Shown in pieces: positions 41,722-49,545 of a stretch of DNA of 64,000 nucleotides. The notes below the pieces were generated by a model. It saw only the letters and a program-made list of their open reading frames with translations. It was not told the origin of the DNA and did not search any database. Source of the stretch: Polynucleobacter sp. MWH-UH24A (lineage in GTDB: Bacteria; Pseudomonadota; Gammaproteobacteria; Burkholderiales; Burkholderiaceae); NCBI RefSeq assembly GCF_018687475.1, contig NZ_CP061292.1:1851273-1915272 (forward strand). Direction: 5' to 3'. Each line of letters starts with the position of its first letter. The stretch's first letter is position 1. A program made the position numbers and the translations under genes.

Positions 41722-41904
41722 TTAAGCTGCAGCTTTACTGCCCGCACCTAAGAACTCTACGATTTTTTTAGCAGTTTCAATATAGCGCTCATTCATTTTG
41801 CGGTATTGAGCCAGTTCAGCCATCAGTGGGTTTTCAACCTGCTCAAACGATGCATCTTCATAACCCGGGTGGTAAGGCGCTTCATCAACAAGCTTGCTAT
41901 TCAT
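41722..41904 (-). CDS. Small acidic hypothetical protein, 60 residues
   Basis: The product begins MNSKLVDEAPYHPGYEDASF, has a predicted amphipathic helix (about residues 24-53, AELAQYRKMNERYIETAKKI) and ends in GAGSKAAA. I recognise no family. The evidence that it is real is a strong GGAGG ribosome site six bases before the ATG at 41904, a dedicated terminator at its 3' end, and its own 170-base upstream region without other genes. In-frame extension upstream lacks a comparable ribosome site. The 170 bases upstream (41905-42074) hold no gene I can support. Confidence 0.72.
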   Translation of the reverse strand: MNSKLVDEAPYHPGYEDASFEQVENPLMAELAQYRKMNERYIETAKKIVEFLGAGSKAAA

Positions 41905-42074
41905 GGATCCTCCAAAAGTTAAAAAATAATTTGATGAAACCAATTTAGCACAGGATATTGCAAAATAAATCGATATAAATCAGTTACTTATCCTACAGGA
42001 ATGCCTAGGAGGGATATTTTTTTGTGTCGCTGTTTCATTTTTCAGCAAACCATTTTGTATTACGAAATATCGGC

Positions 42075-43052
42075 TTATTGGCGTAAACCTCGTTGAATTG
42101 CTGCCAATCCATCAGCAACAGAGTATGGGGGGCTGTAACCAAACGAGTTTTTTGCCTTGCTAAACGAGATGGTCAATGGATAGCCCATGGTGCGCACAGC
42201 CTCGCGCACCAGAGGCGGCTGGCCTTTAAGCGGCAGGCAGTTCCAGCCATTTTCGGTAAATCGTGCCAAAGGCCAAGCCATTGCTCGTGGAATCGATAGG
42301 GTAGGCACCGCATAATTGCTGGCTTGTAATCGGGCACTCAAAAACTCGCGAAGATTCATTTCCTCCTTATCCCGAATAAAAAATGCTCCAGTAAGTAGGT
42401 TGGCTTTTAATGCTTGCACAATCGCTTCGCATAAATTTCCAATGTAACAAGTGGAATAGAGATACCGCCCATCACCAAACCAACCAAACAATCCACGATC
42501 TGCGGCAGGCCCTATTTGACGATCAACAATATCGCCATTACCCCAGACCAAAGCGGGTCGCAACGCGATGGTCTGCATACACGCCGACGCGTTCGCCAAT
42601 ACGAATTGTTCAGCGTGTGCTTTTGAATACGCGTATCGAAATGCCCTTTGATCACAGATTGGTCGGTCTTCGGTCGCATTTTCGATCGACACCCGATCAT
42701 TAAGAATCACATTTGCACAACTCATATAAATAAATTTTGTAACACCCTCTTGAATTGCAGCATCGTGAAGTCTCTTCGTTAATCCAATATTTAGATTTTC
42801 GTAAAGGGCTTTGGGGGCCCATAGCCCAACATGGGCTGCGCAATGTATCACCCAATCGTGGCCACGAACCAGCGCTTGTAAATCATTCGTTAGTAGAAGA
42901 TCAATCTGAGTAAGCTTGACTCCGCTCTGAATTAAAGATCTCGCCCCCTCTACAGACCTAGCGGTCACACTTAGCGAATGCCCTTCCTCCAATAAGCGAC
43001 CTACCAAATGTCTTCCAATAAACCCGGTGGCCCCGGTGATCAATATTCTCAT
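42075..43052 (-). CDS. NAD-dependent epimerase/dehydratase (3-beta-HSD-like extended SDR)
   Basis: The 325-residue protein opens MRILITGATGFIGRHLVGRL, a GxxGxxG dinucleotide site (7-13). The catalytic pair is the tyrosine and lysine of YSK in FRYAYSKAHAE, preceded by the serine in YMSCAN. The LRPALVWGNGD segment and C-terminal layout fit the 3-beta-hydroxysteroid dehydrogenase/hopanoid-associated sugar epimerase-like subgroup. The substrate is unknown. I chose the ATG at 43052 because the Rossmann motif starts there. It is divergent from the sugE gene with only 39 bases between starts. Confidence 0.78.
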   Translation of the reverse strand: MRILITGATGFIGRHLVGRLLEEGHSLSVTARSVEGARSLIQSGVKLTQIDLLLTNDLQALVRGHDWVIHCAAHVGLWAPKALYENLNIGLTKRLHDAAIQEGVTKFIYMSCANVILNDRVSIENATEDRPICDQRAFRYAYSKAHAEQFVLANASACMQTIALRPALVWGNGDIVDRQIGPAADRGLFGWFGDGRYLYSTCYIGNLCEAIVQALKANLLTGAFFIRDKEEMNLREFLSARLQASNYAVPTLSIPRAMAWPLARFTENGWNCLPLKGQPPLVREAVRTMGYPLTISFSKAKNSFGYSPPYSVADGLAAIQRGLRQ

Positions 43053-43091
43053 CTTTGCTATGCTAGCGTAGTTCATTTCTATGAAAGACAA

Positions 43092-43418
43092 ATGCCCATG
43101 AGCATTTACTGGATCTCACTTTTTCTAGCGGGCGCTTGTGAAATAGGCTGGCCTTTGGGGCTAAAACTTGCTGACCTCCCCAATATGAAGATCTGGGGCA
43201 TTGGTATTGCCGTTATCAGTATGGCACTAAGTGGCTTGTTACTTTGGTACTCTTTAAAAGAGATTCCGATTGGAACTGCCTATGCAGTTTGGACTTCGAT
43301 TGGTGCTGTGGGTACCTTCACCTTAGGGGTCTTAGTTTTTGGTGACCCCAACATTCCGATTCGCTGGATTGGCGTTGCATTCATTTTGCTGGGTGTGATC
43401 TTATTAAAAGTGGGCTAA
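43092..43418 (+). CDS. sugE: SMR-family transporter, SugE/Gdx type
   Basis: This small multidrug resistance-family protein of 108 residues has four transmembrane helices. The essential glutamate is in GACEIGWPLGLK. PIGTAYAVWTSIGAVGTF is the hallmark of the SugE/Gdx (guanidinium exporter) branch rather than EmrE. Two ATG codons, 43092 and 43098, are possible. The 39-base gap to the divergent SDR gene leaves no room for a guanidine riboswitch, the usual control of gdx. It works as an antiparallel dimer exchanging substrate for protons. Confidence 0.88.
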   Translation: MPMSIYWISLFLAGACEIGWPLGLKLADLPNMKIWGIGIAVISMALSGLLLWYSLKEIPIGTAYAVWTSIGAVGTFTLGVLVFGDPNIPIRWIGVAFILLGVILLKVG

Positions 43419-43431
43419 ACCGGACTGCGTT

Positions 43432-44457
43432 TTAGCCTTTGAGCTCGATTTGTAATGCGTTCATCAGTTCACATACTTTAAGTGCTCGCGCTTTATGAAA
43501 AGCAGCGCCCGCCCATAAGCTTTGATGCTCTGGATCATGCGAACGAGCGGCAACTTGGCGTAATGCGCCTGTTAAAGTGTTTTGCATTGGAAATGGCAGG
43601 GTTGGCTTACCTTCCATATGTCGTGTAAACGCATTCTCAACTCCTCGAGCCCATCGCCCTGAGAAACCTTTCGTAAAAACACTAGGCCGCGGCCTTTCGG
43701 CCATCAGTACAGCTTTATATTCAGAAGAAGCTCCGGATTCGGCGCAACATAAAAAGGCCGTGCCCATTTGAACGGCGCTTGCGCCGAAATCGATAGCCTT
43801 TTGAATATCACGGCCATCCATAATACCGCCGGCTGCAACGACTGGGACTGTGCAACGTCTAACCACTTGAGGCAACAGCTCAAATGTTGTCAACCTTGCA
43901 TCGGATACCTCGTTCGTAAATATGCCACGATGGCCGCCTGCCTCAATGCCCTGAGCAATAATGAAATTAGCGCCTGCTCGCTCGATCTGTAAGGCCTCCT
44001 CAAGACTGGTAGCGGTAATTCCAATGGCGATATCGAGCGCTCTGGCACGCTGGATGATCAAGTCTGATGGGATGCCAAAATGAAAACTTAGAACGGATGG
44101 CCGCAATTGCCAAACTGGCTCTAATTGCATTTCAAGGTCAGGATAAAAAGGCGATGCCGGAATAACGAAATCAATATCAGGAGCAATTTCACGAAGTGAA
44201 TCGATCGCTAGTTGTATCGTTTTTGAATCAGGTAGGGCTGTCTCTTGAAATAGAAAAAAGTTGGCATTGATTAGGCCTTGGGTTAGGGACTGCGCAAGTC
44301 TTAGGTCACGATCAATTATTTCGGGAGAGCTATACGCAAAGCCAAAACTACCTAAACCGCCAGCATTAGAAACTTCTGAGACGAATACTGGGGTTGTAAT
44401 ACCACCAGCCATTGGGGCTTGTATTACAGGGATTGAAAGATTTGTTAATGAAAACAT
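43432..44457 (-). CDS. Nitronate monooxygenase / 2-nitropropane dioxygenase-like FMN enzyme
   Basis: The 341-residue TIM-barrel flavoprotein has IPVIQAPMAGGIT at the N-terminus, IAQGIEAGGHRG (catalytic-histidine-type loop), VVAAGGIMDGRD and GASAVQMGTAFL, all standard in this family. It would oxidise nitronates such as propionate 3-nitronate; enoyl-ACP reductase FabK-like activity is a less likely alternative. The ATG at 44457 is preferred over an in-frame TTG three codons upstream. It lies 26 bases downstream of the methyltransferase-like lipoprotein gene on the same strand. Confidence 0.85.
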   Translation of the reverse strand: MFSLTNLSIPVIQAPMAGGITTPVFVSEVSNAGGLGSFGFAYSSPEIIDRDLRLAQSLTQGLINANFFLFQETALPDSKTIQLAIDSLREIAPDIDFVIPASPFYPDLEMQLEPVWQLRPSVLSFHFGIPSDLIIQRARALDIAIGITATSLEEALQIERAGANFIIAQGIEAGGHRGIFTNEVSDARLTTFELLPQVVRRCTVPVVAAGGIMDGRDIQKAIDFGASAVQMGTAFLCCAESGASSEYKAVLMAERPRPSVFTKGFSGRWARGVENAFTRHMEGKPTLPFPMQNTLTGALRQVAARSHDPEHQSLWAGAAFHKARALKVCELMNALQIELKG

Positions 44458-44483
44458 CTCTACCAATCCACCCCGTGCAGTCC

Positions 44484-45341
44484 TTATTTAAGACGTTTAC
44501 CAGCAACATTCAATTTAGGATCTCCATTAAGAATCCCGCTTATTTGAGTGCCGCTGATTTGTCCCCTAAACGAATATTTTTTTCCATTGGTCTCAAAATC
44601 AAACTGAATGGCTTCGCCCCGAATTTTTCCATCCTCAAATGAAATGGGTCGACTACCTAATTTAGCAATGGTTCCATCAAAGAACTGTTTTTTCTGGATA
44701 AAACGAACTGACGTCTTGTCTAAATTCGGTAAACCAGTAAATTCCCATGCACCATCGATATTGGCTGGCACGATCCATAAATATATGGTTTCATTCAGAG
44801 CGCCGATTGTGGATTCGCCTGATCTTATTGAAACCTCTTGATCCGGAATCCAGGAGTCCATGCGAAATGTATTTGAAACTACTCGGGTGCCGGGCTTCAT
44901 CCTCAAAATCGTTGGCATCAGTTTTAGATTTAGGCTTTCACCTAAAAATAAGGTCAAGACCGTTGCTGAGGAAAAGTCTTCAACAAAAATATCGCCCTGC
45001 TTAAAAGTCACTAAATTTTGGACATTCTCACGAATTGCATTGCGTTTTGATAATGCAACCAAATCTGGGTTGTATTCAATTCCAACGGCTCGAATGCCAT
45101 AGCGCTTTGCCGCCTGTATTGGAATTACGCCATCTCCCGAGCCAAGGTCATAAACAATGTCGCCGGATTTCACTTGCGCTAAGGCAAGCATCTGTGTTGC
45201 CGTATCGACCCTGGTGGGTACCCACATAATGTCTTTTCCATGGGCGGCCATCCTCAACTGAAACTGGTCATCCCCGTAGTTATGTAATGCGCACCCAGTT
45301 AACAATGAAATAAAGATTGGGGTGATGGCAAGAAAGCGCAT
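44484..45341 (-). CDS. Methyltransferase-fold protein with lipoprotein-like signal
   Basis: The 285-residue protein begins with a signal sequence whose core ISLLTGC gives a lipobox with C17. It is followed by a class I SAM-binding fold: VYDLGSGDGVIP (motif I, 63-74) and GIEYNPDLVAL (acidic residue E89). It resembles the FAM173/ATPSCKMT-like lysine methyltransferase family, whose bacterial members often have an N-terminal membrane segment. The last 90 residues (WEFTGLPNLD onward) look beta-rich and are not part of a minimal methyltransferase. If exported, SAM supply is a puzzle; if the N-terminus is an anchor instead, the domain would face the cytoplasm. Substrate unknown. Confidence 0.75.
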   Translation of the reverse strand: MRFLAITPIFISLLTGCALHNYGDDQFQLRMAAHGKDIMWVPTRVDTATQMLALAQVKSGDIVYDLGSGDGVIPIQAAKRYGIRAVGIEYNPDLVALSKRNAIRENVQNLVTFKQGDIFVEDFSSATVLTLFLGESLNLKLMPTILRMKPGTRVVSNTFRMDSWIPDQEVSIRSGESTIGALNETIYLWIVPANIDGAWEFTGLPNLDKTSVRFIQKKQFFDGTIAKLGSRPISFEDGKIRGEAIQFDFETNGKKYSFRGQISGTQISGILNGDPKLNVAGKRLK

Positions 45342-45457
45342 AAATTTTCCAAAGAAGTTTTAAAAGAAATTGTATGGGTAACCTGACCACAAACCCACAA
45401 TAACCCTCTAATCTCTAGGTTGAGCAAATTGCAAAGCAGCTGATTAGAACAATATAC

Positions 45458-45856
45458 CTAATGCATCAATTGATAAATAGTCCAACTTATATTCAAAACC
45501 ACGAGTGCTATTAGCGTATTGAAGGTAAATTTCATCCCCAATATGCGCAAACTAAAATCTGGCGGCGGCGTGTTAATGCCCTTGGCATGAATTAAGCGGC
45601 CAGTAATAAGGGTGATTCCTGGAACAAGAACCAGCCACCATGGGGCTCCATTAAGCTCCAAGCAGGCAAGTAATATGATCCCAATGGGAACATATTCGGA
45701 GAAGTTGGCTTGGGCTCGAATTGCTCGCTCTAAATCCTCATGCCCGCCACTTCCTAAGGAAACCTTATTCTTTCTACGCAAACCTATGACATTGAAAGAT
45801 AATTTAATAAAAATCAACGTTAGGGCAGCAGCAATGACCGAGGTTATAAGTAGCAT
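45458..45856 (-). CDS. MAPEG family membrane protein
   Basis: The 132-residue protein has about four transmembrane helices and the MAPEG family marks ERAIRAQANFSEYVPIGIILLACLE (key residues R45, N51, E54) and GRLIHAKGI. MAPEG proteins include membrane glutathione transferases and leukotriene-related enzymes; bacterial members are mostly uncharacterised. It is on the same strand as tRNA-Phe, 71 bases downstream of the tRNA's 3' end, with 116 bases of gene-free sequence between it and the next gene. Confidence 0.83.
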   Translation of the reverse strand: MLLITSVIAAALTLIFIKLSFNVIGLRRKNKVSLGSGGHEDLERAIRAQANFSEYVPIGIILLACLELNGAPWWLVLVPGITLITGRLIHAKGINTPPPDFSLRILGMKFTFNTLIALVVLNISWTIYQLMH

Positions 45857-45900
45857 ATTGATTCCTCACTGAACTACCGGAGATCAAGAGGTAGATAAGA

Positions 45901-45918
45901 ACTGCCAATAGGCGGTTT
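45901..45918 (-). terminator. Possible terminator of the tRNA-Phe transcript
   Basis: Just past the tRNA 3' end the minus strand reads AAACCGCC, loop TATT, GGCAGTTCTT. This gives a seven-base stem with one C-A mismatch followed by a short U-rich run. It is weaker than the two clear terminators in the window. Confidence 0.3.
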
Positions 45919-45927
45919 AATGAATCT

Positions 45928-46003
<76 letters not shown>

Positions 46004-46013
46004 AAGAGTTGAG

Positions 46014-46019
46014 ATTATA
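46014..46019 (-). promoter_or_regulatory. -10 box upstream of tRNA-Phe
   Basis: A perfect TATAAT on the minus strand lies ten bases before the mature tRNA 5' end, between it and the ntrX stop. The -35 region would fall inside the ntrX coding end, where no good match is seen. The tRNA could thus have its own start as well as read-through from the ntrYX message. Confidence 0.45.
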
Positions 46020-46028
46020 TAGGATCAG

Positions 46029-46676
46029 TTACTCTTGCTTTTTAGTGACATCGATACCGAGTGCCTTTAGCTTGCGATAGAGATGGGTTCGCTCAAGCCC
46101 AGTGAACTCTGAGATGCGGGTCATGCTGCCGCCCGTGACCACCATTTGATATTCAAAATAGGCTTTTTCGAAGAGGTCGCGAGATTCGCGCAAAGGTAGT
46201 CCGTAATAACTTTTTGCAATCCCGCTAATATATTCGTCTTGATTTGCATTTTTTGGTAAATCAATTGAACGTGGTTGAGCTTGAGGCTCCAGTTCATCTG
46301 GCTTTTTTAGGGGTGCACGCTCGAGGGCTTTGCCGACTGTTTTTAAGAGCTTCTGAAGTGCAATAGGCTTTTCCAGAAAATTAAGAGCGCCAATTCGGGT
46401 TGCTTCAACTGCCGTATCAATGGTTGCATGGCCGGACATCATGACCACTGGCATGGTTAGCAAGTTATCTCGAGCCCACTCTTTCAATAAAGTAATTCCG
46501 TCGGTATCTGGCATCCAGATATCGAGGAGCACCAAATCGGGCTCCATTTGCTCTCGTACAGCTCGAGCCTGGTTAGCACTCTCAGCTGGATAAACCGTGT
46601 GCCCCTCTTCAGTCAAAATTTCCTGTAAAAGCTCACGGATTCCCATCTCGTCGTCGACAACCAAAATACTTGCCAT
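46029..46676 (-). CDS. ntrX: NtrX-type response regulator without AAA+ domain
   Basis: The 215-residue protein has a receiver domain with VVDDE (6-10), phospho-acceptor D52 (LLDIWMPD) and the conserved lysine in NFLEKPI. A linker of about 40 residues follows, then a Fis-type helix-turn-helix at about 165-210 (SMTRISEFTGLERTHLYRKLKAL, key residues R, T, L, E, Y). NtrX elsewhere is about 450 residues with a central sigma-54 ATPase domain; here that domain is absent, so it cannot remodel sigma-54 polymerase itself. It is the partner of ntrY, whose stop is 2 bases upstream. Confidence 0.88.
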   Translation of the reverse strand: MASILVVDDEMGIRELLQEILTEEGHTVYPAESANQARAVREQMEPDLVLLDIWMPDTDGITLLKEWARDNLLTMPVVMMSGHATIDTAVEATRIGALNFLEKPIALQKLLKTVGKALERAPLKKPDELEPQAQPRSIDLPKNANQDEYISGIAKSYYGLPLRESRDLFEKAYFEYQMVVTGGSMTRISEFTGLERTHLYRKLKALGIDVTKKQE

Positions 46677-46678
46677 AG

Positions 46679-48958
46679 CTAGACCGCCCCTCTAGCAAGA
46701 TTTATAAACAGAATGGATACTTGGGCGCCCAAAAGCTCGTCTCCCTGTTTGCGATTGCGGATCTCGATTTTCGCACCATGATCATCAATAATTTTTTTCA
46801 CAACTGCCAATCCCAATCCGGTTCCCTTTGCCTTCGTGGTTATATATGGCTCAAATGCTCTTGCTAGTATCTTAGCCTGAAAACCAGGGCCGCTATCACT
46901 GATCGTCATACGCACTGCGGCTCTATTTTGATCGGCATCTTGAATTTCTACAAGCTCTGTCGAGATTTCGATGAGTTGCTTGGCATGATGACTCTCCAAA
47001 CTAGCATCCTGAGCATTTTGCAAGAGATTATGGATCACTTGCCGTAATTGAGTCGGGTCGCCCATGACCCTCGGACATCTAGAATCCAAGCGAACCTCAA
47101 TATTACTGCCCTCATACAAACCCATAACCTCTTGTATCAGGATATTCAAATCAAGGCTTCCCAAGGTTGGGCTTGGGGTCTTTGCGAAATCTCGAAACTC
47201 ATTGACCATTTGCTTCATTGCCTGCACCTGACCAATAATGGTGTTGGTACTACGCTCGAGCATCTCATCCTGGTCAGGGCTTAATTTGCCAACCAGTTTT
47301 TGCTGAAGGCGTTCTGCTGAAAGCTGAATGGGCGTCAGTGGGTTCTTGATCTCGTGTGCCAACCGCCTAGCAACCTCACTCCAGGCGATCGAGCGCTGTG
47401 CTGCAACAACGTCGCTAATATCATCGAACACAATCATTTTTAGGCTGGTGGAAAGTTGAGTCCCTCTAACAAATAATGTGGACCCTAGATCATTTTCATA
47501 TTCATTGACAGGATTTATTTGGATTTGCTTTTGCCAAACCGGCTCAAGTTTATTGACCTCGCCCGTTTTAGCCGAAGTAATTAAATTTTGAGTTGTAAAA
47601 CCCTCGCGAACTGCACCATCGAACTCAATGAGCTCGGGAATCGTGCGAAGCGGTTTACCTGTGATTGCCAGTAGGTCACGCCCCAATATTTTGGCAGCCC
47701 CAGGATTGCTTGATGCCAAATTAAAGTTATTGTCAAAAATACATACACCGGCGGTTAAATTACCCAACACGGTTTCCAGGAACGACTTCGATTCTTGGAG
47801 AGAGTCGCGCGCATCAGACAATTGCTTAGTCATCACATTAAATTGACGGGTTAACATACCCAATTCATCACCCGTATCAAGTTCGGGTTTGGGACTTAAG
47901 TCGCCCTGCGCAACCGCCTGGGTGCCGCGCAAGAGCATCAACAATGGCTGCGCCAATTGACGACCCAAAAGAAGTGCCAAAGTTACAGCAACAAACAAGG
48001 CAAAAAAGAGTGTCAAAGTAAGCGTGCCAATGTACATCTTGCGCAGTCCAACCCGCCCAAGGGCCTTCTCTTGGTATTCGCTATATGCAGATTCAACCGC
48101 ATAAATATTTTTAGCCAATGGCTCGGGAATAAATCGAACTAGCTGTAAAAAATACTTATCATCAACATAACGTGTTGAACCGGTTTTGGTTGGAACGGCT
48201 TTTTGACGAACAATCGGAACGATTGCCCGCACTCGATAACCAGGCTGACCCTTAGCAAGTTCAATTTCGTCAAGGAAGGTAATGCCATTTTTCTTAAACG
48301 CATCCTCTACGACCTCGGCGCTAGGCGCCGGGAAAAATTGCTTTGGTCTGGATTCTGTACTGAGAATCAGAATGCGTTGCATATTAAATAAGCTTACTTC
48401 CTGTATCCCAAACTGATTGCGTATTTTGACAATCATGCTTCCCACCTGCTCGGAGCTAGTACCGGGCGGCACCTGAATCACCTGCTCAGCGATAAATTTT
48501 CCCTCGGCCAAAATTTCTTCTTGGGCAATGCGTAAGGTCACCCTGCCCAACTCTAAACCAGAGTTCAGGGCAGACTCTACCTTAACGTCAAACCACGTTT
48601 CAATACTTTTTGAGACAAACTGCCAAGACACGCTGTACAAAATAACTCCTGGCACCACCCCAACTAACGCAAAAATCATGGCAAGCTTTGCAATTAAACG
48701 CGTGCCAAAACGCCCCTTCCGCCAACGAATACTAATCACTACTACCAAAATAATGATGGTGAGTAAGAGCAAAATACCCACCACTATATTGGCGGCATAC
48801 AACCATATAAAGTATTGATCAAAAAAATCGGTATTGGATGTGGCGGTTGATAAGAGGAGTAGCAAAATCAGAGCAATCAGCCCGCTTAATAATGTAACTA
48901 AGGGTAAAGCTCTGCGCTTAATAAAGTCTTTGCTATTTACACCGAACACGGAACTCAT
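46679..48958 (-). CDS. ntrY: NtrY-type sensor histidine kinase
   Basis: The 759-residue membrane kinase has about four transmembrane helices: three in the first 130 residues and one around 310-335. A periplasmic region lies between the third and fourth. A HAMP domain (RGTQAVAQGDLSPKPE), a PAS domain (about 400-500), HisKA with phospho-acceptor H535 (RRLAHEIKNPLTP), and the HATPase with TKAKGTGLGLAVVKKI follow. NtrYX is tied to nitrogen, redox or envelope responses in different proteobacteria; the signal here is unknown. It overlaps the DUF4390 stop by 4 bases. Confidence 0.92.
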   Translation of the reverse strand: MSSVFGVNSKDFIKRRALPLVTLLSGLIALILLLLLSTATSNTDFFDQYFIWLYAANIVVGILLLLTIIILVVVISIRWRKGRFGTRLIAKLAMIFALVGVVPGVILYSVSWQFVSKSIETWFDVKVESALNSGLELGRVTLRIAQEEILAEGKFIAEQVIQVPPGTSSEQVGSMIVKIRNQFGIQEVSLFNMQRILILSTESRPKQFFPAPSAEVVEDAFKKNGITFLDEIELAKGQPGYRVRAIVPIVRQKAVPTKTGSTRYVDDKYFLQLVRFIPEPLAKNIYAVESAYSEYQEKALGRVGLRKMYIGTLTLTLFFALFVAVTLALLLGRQLAQPLLMLLRGTQAVAQGDLSPKPELDTGDELGMLTRQFNVMTKQLSDARDSLQESKSFLETVLGNLTAGVCIFDNNFNLASSNPGAAKILGRDLLAITGKPLRTIPELIEFDGAVREGFTTQNLITSAKTGEVNKLEPVWQKQIQINPVNEYENDLGSTLFVRGTQLSTSLKMIVFDDISDVVAAQRSIAWSEVARRLAHEIKNPLTPIQLSAERLQQKLVGKLSPDQDEMLERSTNTIIGQVQAMKQMVNEFRDFAKTPSPTLGSLDLNILIQEVMGLYEGSNIEVRLDSRCPRVMGDPTQLRQVIHNLLQNAQDASLESHHAKQLIEISTELVEIQDADQNRAAVRMTISDSGPGFQAKILARAFEPYITTKAKGTGLGLAVVKKIIDDHGAKIEIRNRKQGDELLGAQVSILFINLARGAV

Positions 48959-49545
48959 AATTTGCGTCCCATCACAGTAGTCATGGAGGCATTAAACGGA
49001 AAACGTAACCATTCGCCGCTTAGAGACCAGTCTCGGCTATTCAGGGCATCAACCTGAAATGGTTTAGGTAGCTTGCCAAGATCTAGGGTCATTCGTAGTG
49101 CGGCCTCGTATTGTTTCTCCGCATCGATTGCAGCTGCCTCAATGACACTCCAGCCACCAATCGTGCCGGCAGTCCGTAACGCCTCAACCAACGAATTTGC
49201 ATTAAATGCCAACCCCCCAGCCGTAATTCGGTATTGATTGATGAGTGGTTGATGCGAAAGCCGGACTTGACGCTGGACATTAGCTGTTTTTTCATCAAAC
49301 CAATACCAACGATTCCGGGTCAGTTCAAACTGGACAACAAAGTGAAGTGTGACCCCCTTTTTCAGGGCGTTTTCTAAACCAGGTGGAAGTTCAATTCCGA
49401 AATTGGCATTTAATAACCAAGCGCCTTCAACCTTTTCTAACTCTGCCTGCTTCACTTTGATCACTTGTGCATGAGCGACACTTGTCATGCACACTGCGAT
49501 GAAGCAAGCTAGTGCCCATAAAGAATGTCGTAAAAAAGTGGTCAT
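48955..49545 (-). CDS. DUF4390 domain protein
   Basis: The 196-residue exported protein has a signal peptide (about 1-26, ending SVAHA before QVIKVKQ). The mature part is a beta-rich region, with GIELPPGLENALKKGVTLHF and RNRWYWFDEKTA as the family marks. DUF4390 genes are consistently found between rsmB and ntrY in betaproteobacteria; the function is unknown. It overlaps both neighbours by 4 bases (ATGA), so the four genes from rsmB to ntrX form one translation-coupled block. Confidence 0.85.
   Translation of the reverse strand: MTTFLRHSLWALACFIAVCMTSVAHAQVIKVKQAELEKVEGAWLLNANFGIELPPGLENALKKGVTLHFVVQFELTRNRWYWFDEKTANVQRQVRLSHQPLINQYRITAGGLAFNANSLVEALRTAGTIGGWSVIEAAAIDAEKQYEAALRMTLDLGKLPKPFQVDALNSRDWSLSGEWLRFPFNASMTTVMGRKL

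Noticed and set aside
42410-42703. 97-codon plus-strand frame inside the SDR gene
   Set aside because: Antisense to a conserved Rossmann enzyme, no ribosome site.
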